Source: Vicia villosa
Lineage: Eukaryota > Streptophyta > Magnoliopsida > Fabales > Fabaceae
Assembly (NCBI RefSeq): GCF_029867415.1
Contig: NW_026705151.1
Span: forward strand, 620,001 to 684,000
Reading direction: 5' to 3'
Length of the DNA: 64,000 bases
Positions 21,220-33,351 of the stretch are shown here, piece by piece; within the stretch, counting starts at the first letter, position 1; each line of letters starts with the position of its first letter. A program made the translations under genes and the position numbers. Under the pieces are notes generated by a model. The model ran no database searches and was not told where the DNA came from. It was given only the letters and a program-made list of their open reading frames with translations.

Positions 21220-24200
21220 TTACGGATCAAAAATCGGAACGGATTCCGAACTTCGATCAACTTCACCACCAAGATACGGCTTGAGTCTTTGGCCATTCAC
21301 GGCCCAACTTTCATTTGTCGTCGGATTTTCAAGCACAACCGCTCCATAGTCTTTTACTTCCTTGATTCGGAACGGACCCGACCACTTCGACTTTAATTTG
21401 CCTGGAAACAACTTCAACCCTGAATTAAACAATAGAACCATTTGACCTTCCTTGAACTCCTTCTCTACAATCTTTTTATCATGATACCCCTTCACTTTCT
21501 CCTTGTAAATTTTGTTGGATTCATAGGCTTGTAATCGCAATTCTTCAATCTCAAGCAATTGCAATCTTCTCATTTCACCACTTGCCTTAGGATCAAAATT
21601 AAGCAACTTCAAGGCCCAAAATGCCTTATGCTCCAATTCCACAGGTAAATGACAACTCTTCCCGTAAACCATTTGAAACAGAGTAAAACCAATCGGTGCC
21701 TTGTATGCCGTACGGTAAGCCCATAAAGCATCATCCAACTTTTGTGACCAATCCTTTCTTGATGAAGAAACAGTTTTTTCCAAGATTCTTTTGATTTCTC
21801 GGTTGGAAACTTCGGCTTGACCATTAGCTTGTGGATGATAAGCCGTTGTTACTTTGTGCTTCACACCATATTGTTGTAAGACTTTTTCAAGTTGTGTGTT
21901 GCAAAAATGTGAGCCACCATCACTAATGAGAATCCTTGGTGTTCCAAACCTTGTGAAAATGTTTTTCTTTAAGAACTTGATTACGGTCTTTCCATCCGCC
22001 TTTGGACATGCTATTGCTTCCACCCATTTTGAAACATAATCAACCGCAACCAATATATACTCACAACCAAAAGATGAAGGAAATGGTCCTACAAAATCTA
22101 TTCCCCAACAATCAAACACCTCCACTTCTAACATATTTGTCAATGGCATCTCATTCCTCTTACTCACTCCACCACTTCTTTGACAATTGTCACAACTTTT
22201 TGCATGCAAGTAGGCATCTTTGAATAACGTAGGCCAATAGAACCCGGATTGGAGAACTTTTGCCGCCGTTCTTTGTCCACCATAGTGCCCACCATAAGGT
22301 GAGTTATGACAATGCCACAAGATTCTCATTGCTTCTTCCCTTGTCACACATCTCCTTAACACACCATCCACACCAATTTTGAACAAGTATGGATCATCTC
22401 ACACATAGAATTTGGCATCATGAAGGAACTTCTTTGTTGCACTTTTACTCCAATCTTCCGGCATCCAACCCGATGCCTTGTGATTAGCCATGTCAGTAAA
22501 CCACGGCCTATCTTCCACCATGAACAACTTTTCATCCGGGAATGATTCTAAAACCTCTTCTTCTTTGTTTGTTACCTCTTCATTCACCAACCTTGACAAA
22601 TGATCCGCTACCAAGTTTTCCGCTCCTTTCTTGTCTCTAATCTCTAAATGGAATTCTTGTAGCAACAATATCCACCTAATGAGCCTTTGCTTTGAATCCG
22701 GCTTCGTAAGCAAATACTTTATCGCTGCATGGTCAGTGTAAACAACAACTTTCGAACCAATTAAATAGGACCTAAATTTTTCTAATGCATATACAATAGC
22801 TAGTAGTTCTTTTTCAGTTGTTGCATAATTAATTTGTGCTTCATTAAGAACCTTACTAGCATAATGTATAGCATGAAAATTTTTTCCTTTTCTTTGACCC
22901 AACACCGCTCCTACCGCATAATCACTAGCGTCACACATTAGTTCAAAATCAAGTTTCCAATCGGGCGCTATGATTATGGGTGCGGTGGTCAATCTTTGTT
23001 TCAATTCATTAAAAGCTAAAAGACATGCATTATCAAAAACAAAAGACTTATCTTTGTTGAGCAAGTTGCTCAAAGGCTTTGCAATCTTTGAAAAGTCTTT
23101 GATGAATCTCCTATAGAATCCCGCATGGCCTAAAAAGCTTCGAATTCCTTTGACATTTGTTGGTGGTGGCAACTTTTCAATAACCTCCACTTTTGCTCGG
23201 TCGACTTCAATTCCTTTGGAAGAAACTTTGTGACCAAGAACTATGCCTTCGGTAACCATGAAATTGCATTTTTCCCAATTGAGGACCAAGTTGGTTTCAA
23301 CGCATCTTTTCAACACGGCATCCAAATTCTTCAAACAAAGATCAAATGAAGCTCCAAAAATGGAGAAGTCATCCATGAAAACTTCCATTGTCTTTTCTAT
23401 GAAGTCCGAGAAGATAGCTTGCATACATCTTTGGAAAGTGGCCGGTGCATTACACAACCCAAACGGCATTCGCCTATAAGCAAAAATTCCAAAGGGACAA
23501 GTGAACACCGTTTTCTCTTGATCTTCCGGATTGACCGAAATTTGGTTGTACCCGGAGTAGCCATCCAAGAAACAATAGAACTCTTGACCCGATAACCTTT
23601 CCAACATTTGGTCCATAAAAGGTAAAGGGAAGTGATCTTTCCTAGTAGCTTGGTTAAGCTTTCGGTAATCAATACACATCCTCCAACCCGTCACGGTCCT
23701 TGTCGGAATCAACTCATTCTTTTCATTTGTGATCACGCTCATTCCTCCTTTCTTTGGTACCACTTGGACTGGACTCACCCATGCACTATCGGAAATAGGA
23801 TAAATCATTCCGGCTTCCAATAGTTTCACCACTTCCTTTCTTACAACTTCTTTCATTGTAGGATTCAACCGGCATTGAGGTTGAGCTACCGGTTTAAAAT
23901 CCTCCTCCATCATAATTTTATGCATACAATAGGCCGGACTAATTCCTTTTAGATCGGAAAGAACCCATCCTATCGCCTCCTTGTTAGCTTTCAACACATG
24001 AATTAATTTCTCTTCCTCCTTTTTAGACAATGAACCACTAATTATCACCGGCTTCTTACCACCTTCTTCAAGAAAAACATATTTCAAATGAGGCGGTAAC
24101 ATCTTCAATTCTAATTTGGTTTCTTCCACCTTTGGCTCATCTTTCAACTCCTCCATCTTTGCTTCAAAAGGACTTATCTCTTCAAAAGCATCAAGATCTC

Positions 24201-26673
24201 GCAAACATTCTTCAATCTCTTTTTCTTCTTCTTCATTGAGAACATCAAGAGCTTTGGTTAATGTTTTCTCAAGAGGATTGAACACATGAGCTCTACTTTC
24301 AACTTGCATGATAACTTCCTCCATAGCATCAATTCTAAAACAATCACTTGTATCATTTGGATGTTTCATTGCTTCCGAGAGATCAAAACACACTTCCTCA
24401 TCTTGGAACCTCAATTTCATCAAACCATCATCAATATCTATCATCATCCTTGCCGTCTTCATGAAAGGTCTTCCTAGAATCAATGGGGTATCAACATCTT
24501 CCTCCATATCAATGACAACAAAATCAACCGGAAAGAAGAACTTGTCAACTTTCACAAGCAAATCTTCCGCTATCCCAAAAGGCATAGTTGTAGACTTATC
24601 GGCTAATTGAAGTGTCATTCTTGTATTTTTCATATCAACAATGCCTAACCTCTTGACCATGGATAAAGGAATCAGATTGATACTTGAACCCGTGTCAACC
24701 AAGCCTCTTCCAATATGAATGTCACCAATAGTAACCGGCAAAGTAACTCTTCCCGGATCTCTTTCCTTCCTTGGTAAAGTACTTTGAATGATGGCACTAC
24801 ATTTAGCATCTAGGACAACCGTTTCGGGCTCAGTATAACTTCTTTTCTTTGTGAGGATGTCCTTCATAAACTTGGCATATTTTGGCATTTGCTCTAAAGC
24901 TTCACCAAAAGGAATATTAATTTGCAATTGCCTAAATATGTCAAGAAAACGAGCATATTGCCTCTCATTATCTTTCTTCGAAGGCGCACGAGGGTAAGGT
25001 AAATTACGAACGGGAGGACTCATAACTTTCTTCTTCCCTTCTTTAATCTTTCTCTTTTTCTCTCTATTTTTTTCTTTTTCTTCCTCACTTTTTTCTTCAC
25101 TCTCATTTTCAACTAAGACTCCCTCATTTTTCTTTGGTTCTACTTCACTTTCTACCTCTTTCTCCTTTTCTATCCTAACTTCCTCTTCCTCAACTTCCTT
25201 CTCCACTACACTTTCAAGCACCCTCCCACTCCTAGTTACAACCGCTTTGCAATGCTCCTTAGGATTGGTTTGAGTGTTTGCCGTGAATGATGGTCCGGTT
25301 TGCTTCTCGGCGAGTTGTTTCGCAAGTTGGCCGACTTGAGTCTCTAAATTCTTTATTGCCGCTTCATTACTCTTTTGATTTTCCATTGATGCTTGCATGA
25401 ATTGATTTAGAGTCTCCTCCAACTTTGAAGGCTTGTCTTGAGAAGGTGGTTGTTGTTGATAAGGACTTTGTCTTTGTTGATAATTATCTTGTCTCCACCC
25501 TTGGCCATATTGCGGTGCATTAGGCCTTTGTTGGTATCCACCTTGGTTTTGGTAAGGAGCTTGTCTTTGTTGATAGCCTCCTTGATTTTGATTCGCCATG
25601 TAATTCACTTCATTCACCGGTGGACAATATCCGGTAGGGTGGTCTCCACTACAAAGCTCACACGAAGCAACTTGTTTGTTCTTGTTAGGATCATGTAATT
25701 CCTTGAGTTGTTGAGGTAACCTTGCCATTTGTTTTGTAAGCTCCTCCACTTGTTGAGAAAGAAGCTTGTTCTGAGCTAGAATAGCATAATTGGTTCCTAA
25801 TTCAATAAGTCCCGGTTTCTTTTGAACAACTCCTCGGTTATGTTGCACCTGATGATCATCCCTGGCCATTTTCTCAATTATCTCTATGGCCTCCTCTGCT
25901 GTCTTAGCCATCAAGGAACCTCCAGCAGTAGCATCTAAAAGAAGCTTCGGTTGTGGTTGTAAGCCATTACGAAAAATGTGAATCTGGGTGAGTTCATCAA
26001 AGCCATGACTCGGACATTTTCTCAACATTGACTTATACCTTTCCCATGCTTCATTAAGAGTTTCATTCACACCTTGAGAGAACACTGAAATTGCTGTTTT
26101 TGCTTCAAGCAACCTTGACTGAGGAAAGAACCTATCAAGAAACTTTTCTTCTAACTCATTCCAATTTGTCATGGTTTGAGTAGGTTGATCAAGGTACCAA
26201 TCCTTTGCTTTACCAATCAATGAGTGAGGAAATAATCTTTTAAACATTTGCTCTTCCTCTCTTTTAGGTGCTCCGACTGCTCCGGCAATTTCATAGAACT
26301 TTGTCAAGTGTGTATATGGGTCCTCATGATCAAGTCCTGCAAAGGGACTAGCATAAAGTAGTTGAAGAATGCCAGTCTTCATTTCAGAATTTCTTGCATT
26401 GTTGTCATTTCGTGCAAACTGGGCTGCTCTTCTTGGACTGTTAGCACATGGTGCTCTAGGAGGTGGTGGTGGTGGCGGTGGTGGATCCTGTTCTCCATGC
26501 CCTGCCATCTCTTCTTCTATAACTTGTGGTGCTGATGAAGTAGTAGCTTCTTGGGCTAATCTTCGTTCTTTGGCTAGTTTCCTTCTTCTTCTGGTTTTAC
26601 TGTTCAATCTCCTTGCGGTTCTTTCAATTTCTGGATCAAAAAGAAGCTGATCTGCTGGGACACTCCCACGCAT
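21220..26673 (-). pseudogene. Gag-pol of Athila copy 1, one nonsense mutation
   Basis: The domain order equals that of the intact copy at 52670-58117: Gag, zinc knuckle, protease (DTGSS), RT (FMDD), RNase H and integrase. A tryptophan codon TGG in the sister copy is TGA here (22399-22401, minus strand), between RNase H and integrase. The frame is otherwise open on both sides, as 1424 codons from the ATG at 26673 and 388 codons downstream. This is the only disabling change I found in gag-pol. The proline run in Gag is longer here (ten) than in the sister (seven). Confidence 0.92.
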
Positions 26674-26786
26674 AAACCAGAGCTGAAACACTAACCAAAA
26701 AGTGAGCAAAGACTAAGCAATAATACTAATTTTTATACTCAAAACACACAAAAACTATTGCTATGCTTATAATATCTTAACGCCAA

Positions 26787-26804
26787 TCCCCGGCAACGGC
26801 GCCA
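26787..26804 (-). other. Primer-binding site of Athila copy 1
   Basis: On the minus strand it reads TGGCGCCGTTGCCGGGGA, three bases after the LTR. It is complementary to the tRNA-Asp 3' end, the usual primer of the Athila lineage. Confidence 0.85.
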
Positions 26805-26807
26805 TTT

Positions 26808-28046
26808 TGTTAGAAAGTATAGGATAAATATTTCTAGTATCGTCTCCTCAGGGATTGATGCGATATTATCGCCGTTCTACAGCTTAGTGTATTTTGAGTT
26901 AAGGTTCTGGATGTTTTTAGTATCATGAAAGATAAATAGCATGAAAAGAAATTAAAGACAATAACTTAGGATTTAAAAACGGTTTGGTAAAACTGTGTCA
27001 AGATTAGTTTTCATTAGCTTGCTTTTGAATATACTCTGATGATCATGTATATGAACATATCAATGATTAATACAATCACGTATCCTCTCGATACTGTTTA
27101 TCTCTAAAGCAGTGTCGTGATTGTTATTATATTAACCGTCGGATGATCTCTCATGCCGACAGTTGACATAATAACCTTTAAAGTTTGATACAAGTGATTA
27201 TCAACTCACAAATCTATCTCTAGAGTTTGATTGTTGATAGATGAATACCCTTTTGGTCAAGATTTGAAACATATCTCTCAATAGTGTATCAAAACAACAT
27301 ATAAACATGAATACAAAGATATTCACCATATATTAATCACCAACAAGGTTCATATACAAAAGTTCAATCTAAATACATACTCTACAAGCTAACTACCTCT
27401 AATCTTGACACATGAGAAGTTTAGCTATCCATAGCTTCAACAACAAACATCAATACAAGACCTCCTAGCATAGAAATTCAAAGATGATGAAGAAGAATGC
27501 TTGAGAAATCTTGAATATGGATGGGTTTTTCTTTCTTCTCCTCTTGCCCTAGAGTGTGTGTGTTGTTGGAATGAATAGATAACAAGATAAGATCCACAAA
27601 ATATCTCTAAGTGCCTAAAAGTGGCCACTTGAAAAAGTAACGCCGCTTAGCGCCATGACGGCCGCTAAGCGGTCCTCACAAAATATCTGCTTCCACGCTG
27701 GAGGCCGCTAAGCGGGATGAGGCCGCTAAGCGGGACTTGCTGAGCACAAATTTTCCTCTCGCTACTGGAAAGCGCGCTTAGTGGCCGCTGAGCGGCCCTT
27801 GCTAAACAAAAATCCTTCCTTTGGCCTCCAAACTTACTCCAAAATGCCTCAATACCTCCTAATACATCCCAAAATGCATAAAACCTACAAAAAGCAAAAG
27901 AAAAGCTTAAAATTAATATATTTACTACCAAACTAAATGTTATTTATTTACACGATATCAAACCGTAATTAAATGGAAAGAGTTGAGAAAAATTATCAAA
28001 ATACCACAAAAGTTATCAACAATTATTCACATTTTGGATTCTAACA
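26808..28046 (-). repeat. 5' LTR of Athila copy 1
   Basis: It is 1239 bp and runs TGTTAGAATCC to TTTCTAACA in minus-strand sense. It is clearly related to, but visibly diverged from, the LTRs of copy 2. It carries a cluster of CCGCTWAGCGG palindromes at 27641-27797. Confidence 0.92.
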
Positions 28047-30937
28047 CAGAACTTCGAAAATTCATAACTGGAGTTCTGGACATCCGATTTGAGTTCCGTT
28101 TGAAGCGACGGAAAGCTAACGAGATGAGCTTTGTTATAAAAATGGTTGCAGCAGCTGTAACATATTTAATTGTGACAAAGTGATGTTGGAAAGAGGCGAG
28201 GTTGCAGTTACTCTTGTTCTTAGAACTAGACTTGTTTATTGGTACTACACAGAATGTCAGTGTCAGCGTTAAACGGATTGAAGGAATAATTAGAAGGTTT
28301 GTTGAGAAGTAATTTTAAGAATTGAATATATCATTTGAAGAGTTTGGAGATATCGTATAGGGTGTCGCTGCATGATGTCGATGTTGCATTTTGGATGACG
28401 TTGGAAAGTTCATATCGTGAGTTCCGAGTGTCAGAATTATGTGTCGTTTGAACCTATGAAGAGGAGAGATTATGTTCTACCTTATGGGAGGGTTATAAAT
28501 ACAGTAGGGTGATTCTATAAAGAGATATTTTGAAGTCGGTTAAGGAAGCATGAAACTTGTTGAATAGAAATGCCTACTACCGCGATTGTTTGAAATGAAA
28601 TTGAGTAGGATATGTTGTTGATGAATAAGTTGATGAGATGTTTAGTAATACAGATGATTCGAGTGCCCATGGATTTTAGTGAGAAGTGAATTAGTAGTAA
28701 AGTTGGAACAAACTTTGGGAACAGTTGAAGTCGTATTTGTGATGCCAAAGTAACGACAGGTATAAAAGAAGAATTGTAGAGAATTTCAAACACCTATTGA
28801 TGTGAAGATGACTTTGTTGAAATTCCAAGTGGAATGATATTTGGACACAAAAAGACGTCATGGGATTAGGAGAAAAACCACGAGTTATGAATATTATCGC
28901 AGTCTCTTGCTAAGATGAGGACTTTGAGTTAGAACGAGATGAATAGAAAAGTACGAGTATTTTAGTGATTATGAAGTTGGAAGTACTTAACAAGTGTGTG
29001 ATGCTAAGTGATTATGAAGCAGATTATGTAAAATGTTTGGATGTTGATGTGTCATTGACAAGATCCAATGAGAGAGAAGTGTGCGAGTTGTAAAGACTCG
29101 GAATGAACTATTGGACTATGACGATGTTAATGAGTTTGGGTGCAAACTCAAAAAAGGACACTATTATGTAGTAACGACAGTTTATGCTTAAATATGGTTG
29201 TCGGCTAACTATTGACAAATTGAGGACTTGATCACCCTTAATCTCTTGTTGATAGTAGACGGAACCATATAAATGAGATGAGCTTGTTTTGTTACCTTAA
29301 TGGTATAAGATGTGATGAATACTAAGCCGTGAGAATAATCACTCATCATGTTGTGTGAACTTATGAAGAGATGAATATGAAAGAGTGCAACATATTGACG
29401 GTGACTTGAGACGGGTAATCCGAGTCGCACAGCGAAAGTGTGATGTGGAGTAGTGTTATGAGTACTACTCGTGGGCAGTGAGGAATTAAAATGTCAGGAG
29501 CATACGTAAAGGATATGTATTGATCTATATGTTGGATTTAGAATCTAGTGGATATAAGGATGTTGTACCATAGAATTAGAACCCTTTTGAATAATTTCCG
29601 AGATGATGAGTATGTTATTATGGTTGTACGTAGTTAACGAGTATGTATTCAGCGAAGTGAAGACGATGAGTTGATACTATACGATGCTATAACAATTTTG
29701 TGCTGTTGTAAAGCGTTATTGTAGATTTCCAAATATAATGAAGAATTATACTTTAGGAAGGATGAAGTTGATTTAATTCTTAGAGAAGAGTGGGACTCAG
29801 TTTGAGCTATTTTGTAAGCAATGGTATATTGAGGCAGATGAGTGTAATTATAACTACTTGTGTGTGCTTGTTCCGATGGTTGGAATGTTTTAATAGATGT
29901 AGTAACTCAGGAATTTATTTTGAGTGCGTGTAAATATTGCTAAGTGATAAATTAGTACCATGTATGGTAAAGAAGGATTTTAAACGAATGAGTAAAGAGA
30001 GACGGAATTGGGTAAAACTCAGAAATCTAATTGGTAGTGATGGTTGTAACGAGTAACCAGAGTAGTGCAGCGAAAGCGGATTATAACGGGTTAGATAATT
30101 GCTGGTGTGACTCGAGAGGAGTCAGATAGTGGAAATTAAATGGTATAGGGATATGCTTATTGAGTTCTTGAAGGAAGCAGTTGGTGAAAAAAAATTATCG
30201 CTCAGACGGGAAGGTATGTTTAAGGATGGTATGTTCGGTAGATGGAATGCATTACTGCAGTGTCGAACGGGTGTAATCATGCTATGGATAAAGAATGACA
30301 TTACACGGACGTGTGTAACAGAAATCTATATTAGTGTTGAGTGACGACCTTGTTGACAGATGCAGATAAGTTAATGTCATGATGACAGTGCTATTAAGTA
30401 GTGGGATATTGAGAAGGGCGGATAGGATTGTGGAAAGATCCTTGTCCTAAATGAGGTTTTGATCTCACTTTCTAGGATGGGATCCTAGTGCGTATGTATA
30501 ATTTCTATGATGGAGAGGTTAAAGAAATACTACACATCTTGCGGACGTGGACGTTGGGTTCCCTTTCGGTTTGAAAATGAATTTGATTTCGAGATGGTAA
30601 GATGAAGGATAGTGTACAACTATGAGTACGCGTTTGGTGGACTATTCATGTCTTATTCAGTCATTGGGCGTATTGTGTGGGTTGTACCTCAATTATTCCA
30701 TTGTTGTTAACATTTTGGAGGGATAACGAGTGGTACACCTTTGGAGGGCCATATGCGACGTAAGAGTTGAGATTGAATGCATGAGACATGCTTTATGTTT
30801 GTTATGTCAGATGAATTTTGAGGATCGACTAGGGAAATGTTACCTGGGAACTAGAGAGTCAGATGAAGGACTCCTATCCGGAACTTTTCACTCGAAGTAT
30901 GTTTTCGAGGACAAAAACTCTTTTAGTGGGGGAGAGT
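28047..30937 (+). other. Degenerate C-poor DNA before a chromovirus-like LTR
   Basis: No long open frame exists in any frame. The plus strand is strikingly poor in C. The last bases are a hairpin-forming stretch (30901-30918) and a purine tract, TTAGTGGGGGAGAGT, right before an LTR, so the right part is probably the 3' end of a decayed or non-autonomous Ty3/gypsy element. A 70-nt LTR-like module lies at 28063-28132. The Athila insertion interrupts this DNA at 28046. Confidence 0.45.
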
Positions 30938-33071
30938 TGTAACACCCCATATTTTATATTTATTAATTAATTGGATTTTAATTTAATTAATTGGATTTAT
31001 GTAATTATGCGGTGGTCAAAATAATAAAATTGGAATATGAAGTAATGGGTCAGTGCTGTATTTAGTGAGAAAGGGGGTGCAAGAAATAAGGCCTTTACTA
31101 AAGCTATGTTGTGTTTTTCATAAAACAAGAGTTCTGGAAGAAGAGAAATACAAGTGCATTTGGGAGAACGCAGAGAACGTGAAAGTGCGACAGAGGAGAA
31201 GAAGAGGAAGAGAGCTTCAAAGATCCCAAACTCTAAGGTAAGGGGGGACTCTTCCGGTTAACCTCTATTATCGGGTCATAGGCGTTAGGATTGAAATCGT
31301 ATACTATTGATTCGATAGAGAATATGTTCTAGGTTGGGGTTTTGGTATTTAGGTTCAATTTTGTGAACTTTGTGTGATTACTTGTTGGTAGTGATTGTTA
31401 ATGTTAAAAGTGTTGTTTGGTTGATGATATAACTCATATTGCATGTGAAATCCCTCTTGTTTTTCGTATACAATCGTATTGGTTCGATTGGGGGATGTTT
31501 GGGGGGATTCAAGGTGCTGAAAACTGGTTTTTGGGTTGCAGGTACGAGGTAATCGGTTACCGAAAGGGGTGTAATCGATTACCCATAGTAAAAACAGCAA
31601 AATTGAGTTTTTGAGTCTCAGTAACCGATTACTGGTGTTTGGGTAATCGGTTACCGCTGTACGTTTTTGAAAAATACTTGTTTTATAAAATTCATAACTT
31701 TTGATCCGTAAGTCCGTTTTGGGTGCCGTTCGAAGCGTTACGAAGCTAATGAAATGCTCTTTATGATTAAAATAAATTAATTATCACTAGATAATTTAAT
31801 TATTATGTGGTTTGAAAATGATATGTAATTGTGTTGGTGTATGTCGTGGATTAATGTTATTTAAGAATAACATGTATGAGTATTGTGTATTATGTGCTAT
31901 TTGTGATACATGGAATTGATAAATGATAAGTTCTATGTATTGTTGTGATTGTTACATGATGAATGTATGTTATACCAATGGTGGATAATTCAAGATGTTG
32001 AATTGTGATGGATGTGTTATACGTGGTATTATGGTGATGTAAATGCTCTGTTGTTGTTGGGTTGATTTGTTGTACTTGATACACGATTGTGAGAGGTGCT
32101 ATTGTTGTTGCACTGTGTGGTGGATGTTATATCTGTTATGATGTTGTGGTTGTAATTGGTGTCTGTTATACATATATTATTGATGTAAAATATGTATTCT
32201 ATTTGGTTGGGAATAACATAACTGTGTGTGTGGCTATTGATTACTATATTGGTTGATGATTATGACATTGGTTGGTCTATGTGGATGATGAGCATGTTAT
32301 GGTTGATACATGCATTTCGTAATCATTATGTGGCTGATCCTTGACGATGGTGGGTCAGTGGTAGCTAATTCCCATTGTGTGGAATTAGTGAGTGGGTGTC
32401 GCCGTATCCTTGACGATGGTGGATCGGTGAGATGGGTTCGTCCCATGATTGGTACCACATGCATGTAGTTGCATTGCATTAGATGTTTGATATATTATAA
32501 CATGAATGGAAGTTGTCCAATGTTATAATATTGTGTGTTTGGTCAATTGTTGTATTTGGTGTATGTGTGTATAGCCTGAATATATACTGATGTTGGGTGA
32601 ATATTATACTGTTGATGTTTTATCGTTTATGAACTGATAACATTGTTTAATTGAGAATGAGACTCACCCTTACTGTTGATTATTTTTCAGATTAAAGATT
32701 AGCGGCTTGTGCTGGGTGAGGATAACTCGTAGAGTTACTTCGTTAGTACGGTTGTGTCGGTGTCATGCTCTGGTCTTGTAACACTGGGGGAACGTTTGTT
32801 TTAGAATTTGATTGATGGATTATTTCTTATGTTGGAATAATGTTTTGTTGGTTTAGGTCGGTGGATTTGGATGTGAATCCCGATGTTTTATGTTATTCAG
32901 TTTTGAAGTATTTTCTGCTGTGTTAACATGATTACTGAATAATATGTTTTGAAGTTCCTCATAAGGCATGACATGGCTTAATGTTTTAAATATTTTGAAG
33001 TTGTAATACCCTTTTCATGTTTTACTCTGAATTTTATTTGTTATTCCGCGGGGGTTTAGGAGGGTGTTACA
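30938..33071 (+). repeat. Chromovirus-like LTR, about 2.1 kb
   Basis: It begins TGTAACACCCCATATTT after a purine tract and ends GGAGGGTGTTACA. Such termini are usual for Tekay-type legume elements. Inside are four near-perfect palindromes of the GGTAATCGGTTACC type (31548-31655), the 70-nt CATAACT module (31693-31762) and two copies of TCCTTGACGATGGTGG (about 32339 and 32408). No partner LTR lies in the window. Confidence 0.75.
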
Positions 33072-33282
33072 GGAGGGATATTCTTACTCCAAGAGTAAGT
33101 TATCAAGACTTACTCCTCATCATGACCATTGATTCTTCTCAATCTAATGGTTAAAATTAATGAGTATTATTTTTCTCTCTCCACATTTAATTACTTATTA
33201 ATTTTAACCATTAGATTTAAAAGAATCAATGGTCATGATGAGGAGTAAGTTTTGATAACTTACTCTTGGAGTAAGAATATCC

Positions 33283-33286
<4 letters not shown>
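33072..33286. mobile_element. Foldback MITE, 215 bp
   Basis: The first 35 bases, beginning GGAGGGATATTCTTACTCC, are perfectly repeated in inverse at the end. With a few mismatches the arms extend to nearly 100 bases each around a short AT-rich centre. There is no ORF. I could not define the target duplication, so the superfamily is open. Confidence 0.85.

Positions 33287-33347
<61 letters not shown>
33287..33347. repeat. CT then TA microsatellite
   Basis: A run of CT repeats passes into TA repeats that directly abut the copia 5' LTR. TATAT on both sides of the copia is its apparent but uninformative target duplication. Confidence 0.95.

Positions 33348-33351
<4 letters not shown>

Larger units (their letters stand above)
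19999..28046 (-). mobile_element. Athila/Cyclops-like Ty3/gypsy element, copy 1, interrupted
   Basis: On the minus strand it has LTR, tRNA-Asp-type primer site, gag-pol, a spacer and an env-like ORF, colinear with the complete copy at 47594-59502. A copia inserted in the env-like ORF ends the visible part at 19999. One stop codon splits gag-pol and one frameshift breaks the env-like frame. The rest presumably lies left of base 1. Confidence 0.92.

Noticed and set aside
30556..30600. Possible RT trace resembling PFGLKN
   Set aside because: The match needs frame changes and is too short. No other RT block is seen nearby.
28047..30937. Host gene between transposons
   Set aside because: No open frame of meaningful length or conserved motif is present, and the right end has retrotransposon purine-tract features.
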